The notes under the pieces: model-generated
Databases searched by the model: none
Seen by the model: only the letters and a program-made list of their open reading frames with translations
What the model was told of the DNA's origin: nothing
NCBI RefSeq assembly: GCF_904424705.1
Contig: NZ_CAJGBF010000006.1
Span: forward strand, 124,001 to 188,000
Origin: Rossellomorea arthrocnemi
GTDB taxonomy: Bacteria > Bacillota > Bacilli > Bacillales > Bacillaceae_B
Direction: 5' to 3'
DNA length: 64,000 nucleotides
Position numbers and translations under genes: made by a program
In this document: one piece after another, positions 37,705 through 46,479 of the stretch
Layout: every line of letters begins with the position of its first letter
Numbering within the stretch: position 1 is the first letter of the stretch

Positions 37705-38220
37705 TTAATCCTCTTTCTCCTCATTTTTCTTCCGAAGCTTCGGCAGGCTCATGCCTTTGATCTCCCGTTCTTCGAAGAAGTTCCCGATCCTCGTCATGAT
37801 GAAAGTGACGATGGTCGCGAAGATGACAATAGAATAAAACCCTGCTCCAATGCCGATTCCGATTCCCCCCACATAGAAGATCATCGCAGCGGAAGTGAGC
37901 CCTTTCACCCGCAGTCCGTCTTTCAGGATCACGCCTGCACCCAAGAACCCGAGCCCCGATACGATCTGGGCAGCGAGACGGAGGGGATCCATCATTTTCC
38001 CGCTATCCGGTTGACTGAGCATATCGGCACCTTCGATCGAGACGATGGTGATCAACGTACACGCCACCGATACGTACGTATAGGTTTTTAATCCGGCCGG
38101 CTTATTTTTTGATGACCGGTCCCATCCAATGATGAACCCCAGCACCGCACTCACCACAATCCGGAAATAAATATCATGCTGCCAGAAAAAGTCCGTTAAG
38201 CCATTTATGTAATGCGTCAT
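37705..38220 (-). CDS. MgtC/SapB-family membrane protein, copy B
   Basis: A 171-residue paralogue of the gene at 20247-20783; long stretches such as VSVACTLITIVSIEGA and AAQIVSGLGFLGAGVILKDG are identical, and only the acidic/basic C-terminal tail and the first ten residues differ clearly. The ATG at 38220 has AAGGAGG with 8-base spacing. It is the only gene of its transcript, between its own promoter and a strong terminator. Having two such near-identical copies 17 kb apart with the same leader implies recent duplication or conversion under a shared signal. Confidence 0.9.
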   Translation of the reverse strand: MTHYINGLTDFFWQHDIYFRIVVSAVLGFIIGWDRSSKNKPAGLKTYTYVSVACTLITIVSIEGADMLSQPDSGKMMDPLRLAAQIVSGLGFLGAGVILKDGLRVKGLTSAAMIFYVGGIGIGIGAGFYSIVIFATIVTFIMTRIGNFFEEREIKGMSLPKLRKKNEEKED

Positions 38221-38347
38221 GCTGCCATCCTCCTTAAACAAAAAGGGACCCCTACCAAAACGAATCTGCCTATTATGAAAAATCATGCCGTTCGCTTTGT
38301 AAGTGTCCCTTCTATACCTTCTACCCGGATTCGTTCGTGAAAATATT
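38221..38347 (-). promoter_or_regulatory. Structured leader RNA of mgtC copy B, candidate riboswitch/attenuator
   Basis: AGGGAC (38310-38305) pairs with GTCCCT (38249-38244), followed by five Us. The helix keeps pairing relative to copy A although bases changed (A-U to G-C, U-G to C-G). In addition AACGAATC near the leader start is exactly complementary to GATTCGTT near its end, while AAGCGAA in the middle can pair with the same target, giving mutually exclusive folds. Confidence 0.6.
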
Positions 38348-38353
38348 CATTTT

Positions 38354-38382
38354 ATCGTACACCAACTATTTCTTGATTTCAA
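38354..38382 (-). promoter_or_regulatory. Sigma-A promoter of mgtC copy B
   Basis: TTGAAA-17-TACGAT on the minus strand with flanks shared with copy A. Confidence 0.85.
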
Positions 38383-38434
38383 CGTTATAGTTAAGGCAAT
38401 TTAAAATGTAGATGGCGGTCCACTTAAAATAAAA

Positions 38435-38462
38435 GGCTGTTTTCGCAAACCTTGTTGCTTTT
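38435..38462. repeat. Truncated copy of a dispersed repeat
   Basis: GGCTGTTTTCGCAAACCTTG followed by TTGCTTTT matches the left end of the composite repeat at 51547 with two changes; the remainder of the element is absent. Confidence 0.6.
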
Positions 38463-38484
38463 TAATGAGTGAGTGCTAGTTGGC

Positions 38485-38796
38485 TTAAGATGATATCCCT
38501 TTCCCACCCATCGCTTCCAAGGTACTGACTCTCTCCATTCCAGCAATGATTGGTTTTGCACGTCTTATTAATGTTTGTGTCGTTTCAAGAGTTAGTGATG
38601 CCTGGTGGGCATTTTCATTCCTCCACACTTCATAAACATAAACAGCATTTGGCTCGCTCTCGGAAATATTCACTAAATAAATCTCACATTCATCCAGATT
38701 CTTCATTGAATCTGCCGCTTCCAGCAAAAGATCCACCATTGTATCCCGTTCGCCTTCTTGTATAATAAACTTCCCAAACAAGCTGAATTTGCTCAT
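38485..38796 (-). CDS. ABM-fold (antibiotic biosynthesis monooxygenase-like) protein
   Basis: A 103-residue single-domain ferredoxin-like protein: SKFSLFGKFIIQEGERDTMV, CEIYLVNISE, and the conserved W/H stretch YVYEVWRNENAHQASL are typical of the ABM/YgiN quinol-monooxygenase group. Such small dimers act on quinols, heme or unknown compounds. GGGGGA lies just upstream of the start. Confidence 0.8.
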   Translation of the reverse strand: MSKFSLFGKFIIQEGERDTMVDLLLEAADSMKNLDECEIYLVNISESEPNAVYVYEVWRNENAHQASLTLETTQTLIRRAKPIIAGMERVSTLEAMGGKGISS

Positions 38797-39020
38797 ATCG
38801 TCCCCCTTAATTTTGTCATCTGATAATGATTTCTACACCTCTTTACTATTCTCCTATTAGTTTGAAAAACTACATCCTTTCCTATTCTTATAGATAGAAG
38901 TGTCCGTGCGCAATTTAATCCCTTGTTCGAAAAATGAAGGTCGAAGGAACCGTCCACTCCCCTCTCTCCTCAAACCAGCCAGCCAATCGATAAGCAAGCT
39001 GATTACATCATTGTACTCAA

Positions 39021-39500
39021 TCAATCCCCCAATATCGGCAACACTGTAGAATCCTTAATCTCCCTCAACGCCAAGCTCGTCTGAATCTTCGTAATCCCCA
39101 TCTCATTCAGCCTTCTGATAAAGAGTTCCAGTCCCTTTCGATCCTTGCAGGCGACTTTCAGGAGATAGTCATATTCCCCGGTCAAACAATGACATTCCAG
39201 GACTTCTTCCATGGATTCCAGTGTCTCCTCCACTGCTTTCAACTTTTCTGTCTGATGTTCATTCGTGCTCATGAACACAAAGCATAGCAGGTCAAATCCC
39301 AGTTTTTCATGATTTAGAATGGCTACCTGCTTCTTGATGTAGCCTTCGGTTTCCAGCCGCTTAATTCGTGCGTGGACGGCCGGTGCCGATAAATTGACCC
39401 GCTTTGATAGTTCAAGATTGCTTAGTTGTCCGTCCTTTTGCAGCAAATCCAATAGCTTGAGATCCATTTGGTCCAGCACCCTGCTTACAATCGATTCCAT
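39021..39500 (-). CDS. Lrp/AsnC-family transcriptional regulator
   Basis: A 159-residue regulator with an N-terminal HTH (LSNLELSKRVNLSAPAVHAR, about 26-45) and a C-terminal RAM ligand-binding domain with the pattern VLECHCLTGEYDYLLKVACK. Lrp-type proteins sense amino acids. It is divergent from an EamA exporter gene 211 bases away, a common pairing in which the regulator controls the exporter. Confidence 0.93.
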   Translation of the reverse strand: MESIVSRVLDQMDLKLLDLLQKDGQLSNLELSKRVNLSAPAVHARIKRLETEGYIKKQVAILNHEKLGFDLLCFVFMSTNEHQTEKLKAVEETLESMEEVLECHCLTGEYDYLLKVACKDRKGLELFIRRLNEMGITKIQTSLALREIKDSTVLPILGD

Positions 39501-39711
39501 GATTCATCCACCCTTTTCAATTGTTCCAAAATCCAGCAATAAAACGATGTATAAATGAATTTTTATAACCTAACATTCTATCATACTTTTAATTATTTCG
39601 AATTAACCTCATTATACAATATGTTCTTTTGAAATTCTTAGAAAATGTTAAAATTATTCTTATAGTAAATGTCATTGTGCACAGTGGCTCTTCGAAAAGG
39701 GGCTAAATGAC

Positions 39712-40638
39712 GTGAAATATTATTATCTATTGTTACTGACCAGTCTTCTCTGGGGAGGCAATTTCATTGTGGGGAAAACCCTTGTGGAACATGCATCCCC
39801 GGGAACGTTGACGATATTGAGGTGGGCCATCGCCATCGTCTGCCTGTTCCCGATTGTCTGGGGGAAAGAAAAAAAGCTCGTTCCACCCATACGATCGGTT
39901 CTCCCATTATGCTTAATGGGACTGACTGGGGTGGCCCTCTTTCAGGCACTCCAATTCATGGCATTGGAAGAAACCTCTGCCACTAATGTTGGACTGATTT
40001 CCACGTTAAATATGTTTTCCATTGCCGGAATCTCTTTTATTTTTCTAAAGGAAAAGATGAACGCATTTCAACTTCTTTCTATGTTTTTATCCCTTTTTGG
40101 CGTGTTGCTCGTCCTATCAAAAGGAAACGTAGAGATGATCTATTCCCTGCAATTTAATAAAGGGGATCTGTATATGCTGGCTGCGGTTGTGATGTGGGGT
40201 TTCTATTCCGTTTGCAGTAAGTGGGCGATGAAAACCGTCACACCGATGATGTCTATTTTATATTCAGGGATTTTCGGCCTTCTCATCCTGCTTCCTTTTA
40301 ATCTTCATGATTTCAAGGTGTCCAATGTGGATGCATCTTTCGTGCAGTCCATCTTATATACAGGCGTGATCTCCACTGTTGTCTGCATGGTACTGTGGAA
40401 TGTCGGAGTGAATAAATTGGGACCGAGTGCGTCAGGATTGTTCTTGAACTTCAATCCCGTATTCACTGCCTTATTGGCCTTCGCCTTCCTTGGAGAAAAA
40501 ATGAATGGGCTTCAAGCTATCGGAAGTTTGATTGTACTAGCAGGGTGTGTCTTGTTTTCTTTATTCAAGACCAAGTCCCTCATCTTCAAAAAAATCCCTT
40601 CAAAGATGTTATCAAGTGAATCTGTAAAAACGTCATGA
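39712..40638 (+). CDS. EamA/DMT-family transporter
   Basis: A 308-residue drug/metabolite exporter with ten hydrophobic segments in two EamA repeats (YYLLLLTSLLWGGNFIVGKT at the N-terminus; DLYMLAAVVMWGFYSVCSKW opening the second half). Members export amino acids or metabolites. It starts with GTG, with AAAAGGGG upstream. The divergent Lrp gene suggests amino-acid-responsive control. Confidence 0.92.
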   Translation: MKYYYLLLLTSLLWGGNFIVGKTLVEHASPGTLTILRWAIAIVCLFPIVWGKEKKLVPPIRSVLPLCLMGLTGVALFQALQFMALEETSATNVGLISTLNMFSIAGISFIFLKEKMNAFQLLSMFLSLFGVLLVLSKGNVEMIYSLQFNKGDLYMLAAVVMWGFYSVCSKWAMKTVTPMMSILYSGIFGLLILLPFNLHDFKVSNVDASFVQSILYTGVISTVVCMVLWNVGVNKLGPSASGLFLNFNPVFTALLAFAFLGEKMNGLQAIGSLIVLAGCVLFSLFKTKSLIFKKIPSKMLSSESVKTS

Positions 40639-40643
40639 AAAGG

Positions 40644-40675
40644 AGCAGTGCCAATTAATTGGGCACTGCTTCTTT
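40644..40675 (+). terminator. Terminator after the EamA gene
   Basis: AGCAGTGCC and GGCACTGCT form a 9-bp stem, followed by TCTTTT. Confidence 0.8.
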
Positions 40676-40738
40676 TCATACCGAATAATAGTCTCCCTTT
40701 ATGAAGCAGTGCACATAGGGTCGTCGATCAGGGGTGAA

Positions 40739-41272
40739 TCACTTTTTACTATATGACCTGCTTAAATATTTCTTCAACTGTTCAGTAAAAATCAGATTTA
40801 CGGTTAAAGCAAAGCAATAGAAACCATAGGAGTAGGATATCTTCCAGGCTTTATAATGAAAGACGTCAAAGTATTCCGCTGAAACCCATTCGAGCACAGC
40901 AAGGAAGAAGGCGTACACTAAAATATAGAAAATCTTGTTGGGCTTACATTTTCGATAAATGTGAATGAAAAGGACAATCGGGATGGGGTAAACGACTATT
41001 TGCAGTATGGCATCGAATAATTCCCCATGACCATAATCCAGTGTGTCATAAAAATCAAGTGGTGGTTCTGCCAGCATTCGATCTCCCGTTGTGGCAAATA
41101 CTAAGTTGAAAACAACTAAGGCAATGATTTCCGTTTGCAATAATTGGGGTTCCAGAGAACGGATCAATATGAAAACACCCACACATACTACAACTATGGC
41201 AAGTACAAATAGTTCATTTTTATCGAAGGTTTTAGGTGTGAGGGGTTCTAGAATTTTTGTTAACTTAGTCAA
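40739..41272 (-). CDS. CBO0543-like membrane protein, second of a tandem pair
   Basis: About 177 residues with five or so transmembrane segments (FVLAIVVVCVGVFILIR, IIALVVFNLVFATTGD, LQIVVYPIPIVLFIHIY, FYILVYAFFLAVLEWVS). The pattern, with a loop containing a WVSAEYFDVFHYKAW stretch, resembles the CBO0543 family of Bacillus and Clostridium, which often occurs as adjacent gene pairs. Start is uncertain: TTG at 41272 has GGAG 10 bases upstream; TTG at 41281 is too close to it. Function unknown. Confidence 0.7.
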   Translation of the reverse strand: MTKLTKILEPLTPKTFDKNELFVLAIVVVCVGVFILIRSLEPQLLQTEIIALVVFNLVFATTGDRMLAEPPLDFYDTLDYGHGELFDAILQIVVYPIPIVLFIHIYRKCKPNKIFYILVYAFFLAVLEWVSAEYFDVFHYKAWKISYSYGFYCFALTVNLIFTEQLKKYLSRSYSKK

Positions 41273-41747
41273 TAAAAACAAGCTCCTTTTTCATAATCAA
41301 GGAAAATCGAAGCATAAAAACAAAAGATAAAAGAAGAATGCCCGCTGTGATACATACATCTATTATCGGATACCATCCAGGGGTCTTAGATATTAATACC
41401 TCTGTTTGTAATAAAATGTATTTTGATACAACATCGATCCCAATCCACAACAAGGCCATCATCCATTGATAAAACGCTGGTATTTTTGATCGAAAGGAAT
41501 ACAATACCCACATTAATAAAAGAGGGAGGAATAAGCCATAATGAAGGTAGCTTATCACTCTCGGAATGACCTCTACATTCACAGAAAGCCGATCATATGC
41601 AGAAAAGATTTTGAAATTGATGTGTTGACATAAAAAGGAATTAAACAAACCGAGTACTAATATCTCCACTCCCTTGAATCTTTTTAATAATCCTTTTATA
41701 GAAAAGAGCAATATAAGTGAGAACAAAGCCGTAACGATCAATAGCAT
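41265..41747 (-). CDS. CBO0543-like membrane protein, first of a tandem pair
   Basis: About 160 residues with five hydrophobic segments (MLLIVTALFSLILLFSIKG, LHYGLFLPLLLMWVLYSF, FYQWMMALLWIGIDVVSKY, VCITAGILLLSFVFML). Length and spacing of helices match its downstream neighbour, with which it overlaps by a few bases. The ATG at 41747 has GGGGTG 9 bases upstream; a longer form from a GTG at 41783 is possible. Confidence 0.7.
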   Translation of the reverse strand: MLLIVTALFSLILLFSIKGLLKRFKGVEILVLGLFNSFLCQHINFKIFSAYDRLSVNVEVIPRVISYLHYGLFLPLLLMWVLYSFRSKIPAFYQWMMALLWIGIDVVSKYILLQTEVLISKTPGWYPIIDVCITAGILLLSFVFMLRFSLIMKKELVFID

Positions 41748-41885
41748 CTCCCGGTTCACCCCTTTTCGTATTAGACTGCCCACATTTGGGCTTTTTATCG
41801 TTTTGCTAAAAAAGTGAGAAGAGTAACTAGAAATAGGGCTGAATCCCCCGGTACAAACGCTCCGGTGTGCTCACCCCTAAAATCA

Positions 41886-42291
41886 TCATGATGTATCCTG
41901 GTGCGGAATGATCATAAAATCCTTCATATTTTCTCCAATAATATAGTGGGAAAACCACATCAAATTCTGTTTCATAATCGCTGCATACATTCCCGGCTGA
42001 TCAGAACGATAGGCCATCCCTTTAAAGATAATGAATTCTGACTCCACTTTCATATCCATCAACCCTTGATAGAGCTCAAATACATTGGAAATAGGTACTC
42101 TAGCCCAATTCGCCATGTTGGATTAAGGTGGGAGTACAAGCTGATTGAATATATGTCATGGGTGAGGTTTTAGCATATTCTTCTGGGTCACTCCACGGCG
42201 TATTTCCTAGATGCATCCTAATAAAGTAAGGTATATCCGTATTCACGTAATGGTTTCTCCAATTCGTCATCCCACCTCCGACTGAGGCCAC
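41886..42291 (-). pseudogene. Fragment of an S9-family (prolyl oligopeptidase-like) peptidase with frameshift
   Basis: Two overlapping frames together give the C-terminal catalytic part of a family S9 peptidase: first NTDIPYFIRMHLGNTPW and SACTPTLIQHGELG up to a stop, then RVPISNVFELYQGLMDM and FIIFKGMAYRSDQPG. In intact relatives LIQHGELD is followed directly by RRVPI; here two bases of the Asp codon appear lost, shifting the frame. The catalytic His position (usually GHG) reads MAYRSD, and the N-terminal 450 or more residues are absent. So it is a decayed remnant. Confidence 0.82.
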
Positions 42292-42342
42292 CTTAAATCG
42301 ATCACTTTAGGTAGAGCAGAAAGCTGATATAAACCCTCCCTT

Positions 42343-43500
42343 TCATTCAAATCGAACCCTCCTCAACCCCACCATCAGAAACACAACCGCAAACCCAAGC
42401 AGGATGCCAACTGGTGCAAGAATATCCGCAACTCCTCCTCCTCTTACCGTCAATTCAGCAAATCCCTCCATTCCCCAGTACTGGGGAAGAAATCTTGCAA
42501 TCTCTTGAATAACGTCTGGCATAATATCAACCGGCCAGTAGACCCCTGCAAGCATGCAGGAGGAGATGATGATCAGGTTCCCGAAGACCGATTGCTGTTC
42601 TGATGTTTTGACGAATCCGGCGATGAAAAGGCCGAGTCCGATGATGCAGAGAAGCAGGCTTGAAACGAGGATCACGTTAGCGAATGTATTGCCCCATTCT
42701 ATATGAAAGATCATTTGTGACAGTGTCATCAAGATCCCGAACTGGATCCAGCCGATGAGGAAGAATGCCAGCATGTATCCACCCAGTAGTTCGAACTTTG
42801 TGGCAGGTGTGGACATCATTCGGTACCAGACGCCGTTTTGTCTCGCTTCTAGAAGGATCCCGGTACTGGATAGCATGGCAATCATGACGAACATGATCGT
42901 GAAACCAGCAGAGCGTGCCGTCAGATTGTTCATCGTTTTGAGGTTTTCATTTTTGGTGACCGATACGATTTCAACTGGTGCCGGTACTGATTTTAGATCG
43001 TCTGAGATTTTCTCCTGGATGGCAGTTGGATTCTCTCCTGTGATATCTTGATAATATCGTGCAGCTGTCGTACTTATCTTTAGCTTCGTAAGCCTGTCAT
43101 TGATGAGTTGCTCGACAAGGGCGGCCCCCTCGAAGGAAGGAGCGGAAACGAAAACGACTTTAGGTGTTTCCTGGTTTTTCCATTTATCTTCAAATCCATT
43201 TTCTACTCGAATATATCCTGTGATTTCCTGTTTATCAAATTTTTCTGCAACGGATTTTGCATTTCCCTTTTTAAAACTGAAGGCATCGGTTCCTTTCAAT
43301 TCGTTAATCAATTCCTGTGATAATCCCGTCCGGTCTTCGTCGACCACCAATATCTCCGGTTTATATTCCCCATTTCCGGTTACTGCCCCACCAAAGATGA
43401 AGGTAAATAATAAGGGCATTCCGAACAGAAGCAGGAGTGTCCGGCGGTGTTGAAAAAGTCGTTTGATTTCAAAGCGGGCGATGCTGATGATTTTCCTCAT
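42343..43500 (-). CDS. lnrN: ABC-2 type permease (LnrN-like)
   Basis: A 385-residue ABC-2 membrane subunit: an N-terminal helix (TLLLLFGMPLLFTFIFGG), a large extracellular region to about residue 180 and five more helices ending in LAPVGILLGFAVVFLMVGL. It is the last gene of an ATPase-permease-permease operon preceded by a two-component pair, the same order and near-identical lengths as Bacillus subtilis lnrJK-lnrLMN (linearmycin and polyene resistance). The export substrate here is inferred from that synteny only. Confidence 0.85.
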   Translation of the reverse strand: MRKIISIARFEIKRLFQHRRTLLLLFGMPLLFTFIFGGAVTGNGEYKPEILVVDEDRTGLSQELINELKGTDAFSFKKGNAKSVAEKFDKQEITGYIRVENGFEDKWKNQETPKVVFVSAPSFEGAALVEQLINDRLTKLKISTTAARYYQDITGENPTAIQEKISDDLKSVPAPVEIVSVTKNENLKTMNNLTARSAGFTIMFVMIAMLSSTGILLEARQNGVWYRMMSTPATKFELLGGYMLAFFLIGWIQFGILMTLSQMIFHIEWGNTFANVILVSSLLLCIIGLGLFIAGFVKTSEQQSVFGNLIIISSCMLAGVYWPVDIMPDVIQEIARFLPQYWGMEGFAELTVRGGGVADILAPVGILLGFAVVFLMVGLRRVRFE

Positions 43501-43513
43501 TCTATTTCTCTCC

Positions 43514-44728
43514 TTATCTAAGCTTTAATTTCAGTGAACCGATCCACAATGAGGCAAGACCGCTCAGTACGAGTATGATGACAGGCAGGGTGAGTGCCTC
43601 CCAGGAATTTCCGTTCATAATGTCGAGTAACCCGCCGAGGGCCCATTTATTTGGGGCGATGCCCGCGAATTGCTGTAAAGCGTCGGGAAACGATGCCAGT
43701 GGAATCATTGAACCACCCAGTAGTGCTAGAACCTGAACACCGATTCCACCGATGGAATCGACCGCCTTTTCTTCGGTTATAAAACCGGCAAGCATCATCG
43801 CAAATCCCGAAACCGAAATGGAGTAAGCGATGCCCAACAGAACGAGCTGCATTATATTACTGCCCCAGCTGACTCCAAATAAAAAGTGGGTTACGAGGAC
43901 GAACACCGTGAACTGAAGGATGGTGAACGAAAAGGTGCCAAGGAACTTCCCCCCTATAATGGATGAGTGACGGATGGGACTAATCATGAGTCTTGCCAAT
44001 GTATCGGTATTCCTCTCCTGAATGATCGTTTTGGCCCCCATGGTCGTGTTGAACAGGATGAACATAGCCCCCATGGCAGCGGCGTAGTACTGCATGCCAG
44101 AAAGAGGTTCTTTACCGTCTTTTTCAGAGACGACTCCGCTTACCTTGGAATCGGCAATCTCAGTAAGTTTTACTGAAAGATCCTTCATGGTACCGGAACG
44201 GTCGAGATTCTGATTAGAAACCAACAAAGCCGAGGTGAGTCCTCCCCCTACTGTCCTAGAAGCCGCCGATACGGTCGTCACCCGATTGGTGAAGGATTCG
44301 GTGATGGCGGAAAGGATGGAAAACTGAATATCTTTTGCAGGATCTTTGAGCATTTTGACCGGCCGGCTTTCCCCTTTCAACAATCCTTCTCCCCAAGCCT
44401 TTGGGAATACGAGACCGGCGTCCACCTTCCCCTCTTCGATGGCATTCCGTAATTCTGCGTCCGTATTAAAATTCTTTAAGGTGATGCTATCCTTCAATTC
44501 TTCTCCCTGCAGGGTGCCTTGAAGAAATTGGTCTGTCAGTTCATCTTGTGACGTTGCAACGACACCCGCAGTCAAGTCAGGAAGCGATCCGTTTTCACTG
44601 AACACACCGCTCAAAGCCGATCCAAGAATGGCTGTCAGGATGATTGGCATGAGTAATAGTGTGATAAAGGATTTCCGATCCTTGAGGCGGATCTTGATAT
44701 CTTTCCATGCAATGGTGAACATGCTCAT
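43514..44728 (-). CDS. lnrM: ABC-2 type permease (LnrM-like)
   Basis: A 404-residue ABC-2 permease with the same layout as its partner: first helix SFITLLLMPIILTAILGSAL, extracellular domain, then helices from about 215 (AMGAMFILFNTTMGAKTI) to the C-terminus. AGGAGGGG precedes the ATG. The 12-13 base gaps to both neighbours show one operon. It is expected to form a heterodimeric channel with LnrN, driven by LnrL. Confidence 0.85.
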   Translation of the reverse strand: MSMFTIAWKDIKIRLKDRKSFITLLLMPIILTAILGSALSGVFSENGSLPDLTAGVVATSQDELTDQFLQGTLQGEELKDSITLKNFNTDAELRNAIEEGKVDAGLVFPKAWGEGLLKGESRPVKMLKDPAKDIQFSILSAITESFTNRVTTVSAASRTVGGGLTSALLVSNQNLDRSGTMKDLSVKLTEIADSKVSGVVSEKDGKEPLSGMQYYAAAMGAMFILFNTTMGAKTIIQERNTDTLARLMISPIRHSSIIGGKFLGTFSFTILQFTVFVLVTHFLFGVSWGSNIMQLVLLGIAYSISVSGFAMMLAGFITEEKAVDSIGGIGVQVLALLGGSMIPLASFPDALQQFAGIAPNKWALGGLLDIMNGNSWEALTLPVIILVLSGLASLWIGSLKLKLR

Positions 44729-44740
44729 TTCTTTCCCCTC

Positions 44741-45676
44741 CTAATCACGTAACGTTCGTCCTGTCAGCTGCAGGAAAAGTGTCTCAAGATTTGATTCTTT
44801 GATTTCAACGGATTCGATTATCAATCCAGCCTGGACGGCAGATGTGATGATGGTTGCGACGGTTTCCTGCGGGTTCGGTGCAACCACTTCGATGATGCCG
44901 TCTTCTTGTTGAAAAGTGATTTGCGTCGTTTCCTTTGTATTTTCCAACACTTGTCTTGCCTCATCTGATAAACTTTCAACTTTCATCTGGATGAAACTGC
45001 TTCCCGTAAGGCGGCTACACAGTTCCGCCTTCGTCCCAAGGGCGATCACTTCTCCGTGATCGATGATGCCGACACGGTTACAAAGGAACTCGACTTCCTC
45101 CATGTAATGACTCGTGTAGATGATGGTCATACCTTTTTCATTCAGACCTTTGACCGTTTCGAGTATATGGTTCCTTGACTGTGGATCGATTCCCACTGTC
45201 GGTTCATCCATGATCAACAGTTCCGGTTCGTGCATCAAGGCGGCTCCGATGTTGATTCTCCGTTTCATGCCGCCTGAGAAGGTTTCAATGCGGTCTTTTC
45301 CCCGCTCCTTCAGTCCGACGATTTCGAGTACTTCTTCTACTCGTCTTTTTGCCTGAGATCCGTTCAAACCGTACATCTTCCCCCAGAACAACAGATTATC
45401 CCTTGCAGACATCGTTGGATATAGAGCGATTTCCTGAGGAACCACTCCGATTTTCTTTTTGATGAGCACCGGAAATTGTTTTACCGATTTACTGGTCACC
45501 AGCACCTCCCCATGGTCGTAGGGTACAAGTCCGCAAATCATGGAAATCGTCGTTGATTTTCCCGCTCCGTTCGGCCCAAGCAATCCGAACGACTCACCCT
45601 TTTCAATCGTAAAAGATACATTTTTCACGACCTCTTTTTTTCCATAGCTTTTCTTCAGCTCTTTCACCTCTAACAT
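44741..45676 (-). CDS. lnrL: ABC transporter ATP-binding protein (LnrL-like)
   Basis: A 311-residue ATPase: Walker A GPNGAGKST at 34-42, signature FSGGMKRR near 137-144, Walker B LLIMDEPTVGIDP and the H-loop in IYTSHYMEE. The C-terminal 80 residues form the extra domain of DrrA/LnrL-type exporters. It starts the transporter operon, which a terminator separates from the two-component genes, consistent with its promoter being the target of the response regulator. Confidence 0.9.
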   Translation of the reverse strand: MLEVKELKKSYGKKEVVKNVSFTIEKGESFGLLGPNGAGKSTTISMICGLVPYDHGEVLVTSKSVKQFPVLIKKKIGVVPQEIALYPTMSARDNLLFWGKMYGLNGSQAKRRVEEVLEIVGLKERGKDRIETFSGGMKRRINIGAALMHEPELLIMDEPTVGIDPQSRNHILETVKGLNEKGMTIIYTSHYMEEVEFLCNRVGIIDHGEVIALGTKAELCSRLTGSSFIQMKVESLSDEARQVLENTKETTQITFQQEDGIIEVVAPNPQETVATIITSAVQAGLIIESVEIKESNLETLFLQLTGRTLRD

Positions 45677-45763
45677 ATCTCCACACCCTTTTTTCTTTGA
45701 CTGTACTTAAAGTATAGCGGGGTTTCTCTCTTTCCAAATCCCTCCAGCGATAGAAATTGAACA

Positions 45764-45791
45764 TAAAAAAATACAGCTTTGATAGCTGTAT
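45764..45791 (-). terminator. Terminator of the two-component operon
   Basis: ATACAGCT pairs with AGCTGTAT around a 5-base loop and is followed by seven T on the minus strand. Confidence 0.9.
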
Positions 45792-45822
45792 CTCATAGGG
45801 GTACTATGCTAAAAGTCATGTA

Positions 45823-46479
45823 TCAATAATGCGTGATATGATATCGGACGGCAAAGATCGCCGCCTGGGTACGGTCCCTTAACTGGAGTTTACTGATGAG
45901 GTTGGAGACATGATTCTTTACGGTTCCTTCAGAAATAAACAGTTCTCCTGCTATCTCTTTATTGTTCAATCCGAGACCGAGTTTATTCAAAACCTCCAGC
46001 TCCCGTTCTGTCAGGTCCTTCACGATTTCAGGTACTGTGTTGAGTTGTTCTGTGGGCTGATTCCGTCTCATTTCCTTGACGATATCTGCCGTCAGCTCTT
46101 TCGGGAGGACCATGCCGCCGGATTGAACCGTCATGATGGCCTGAACGATGGCATCCGTCGGCATATCCTTCAATAAGTATCCACTCGCCCCTTCCTCCAA
46201 GGCTTCAAAGATGAGTTCACTATCATTGAAGGTCGTGAGCATGAGCACTTTGATGTCGGGATAAGTGGACGTGATGAGTTTTGTTCCTTCTACCCCGCTT
46301 GCGACAGGCATGCGGATATCCATCAATACGATGTCCGGACGGAGTTCCCCTGCCTTCACGTACGCCTCCTGACCATTGGACGCGACTCCTGCCACATCAA
46401 TTTCCTGTCTGAGATCCAGAATCGTGGCAAGTCCGTCCCTCATTAATTCCTGATCATCGACGATTAATATTCTGACCAT
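45823..46479 (-). CDS. lnrK: NarL/LuxR-type response regulator (LnrK-like)
   Basis: A 218-residue regulator: receiver with Asp54 in DIVLMDIRMP and Lys in YLLKDMP, and a C-terminal LuxR HTH (LTERELEVLNKLGLGLNNKE, ISEGTVKNHVSNLISKL). Its start lies 26 bases inside the end of the kinase gene, so translation is coupled. In Bacillus subtilis LnrK activates the downstream exporter operon; the layout here is the same. Confidence 0.92.
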   Translation of the reverse strand: MVRILIVDDQELMRDGLATILDLRQEIDVAGVASNGQEAYVKAGELRPDIVLMDIRMPVASGVEGTKLITSTYPDIKVLMLTTFNDSELIFEALEEGASGYLLKDMPTDAIVQAIMTVQSGGMVLPKELTADIVKEMRRNQPTEQLNTVPEIVKDLTERELEVLNKLGLGLNNKEIAGELFISEGTVKNHVSNLISKLQLRDRTQAAIFAVRYHITHY

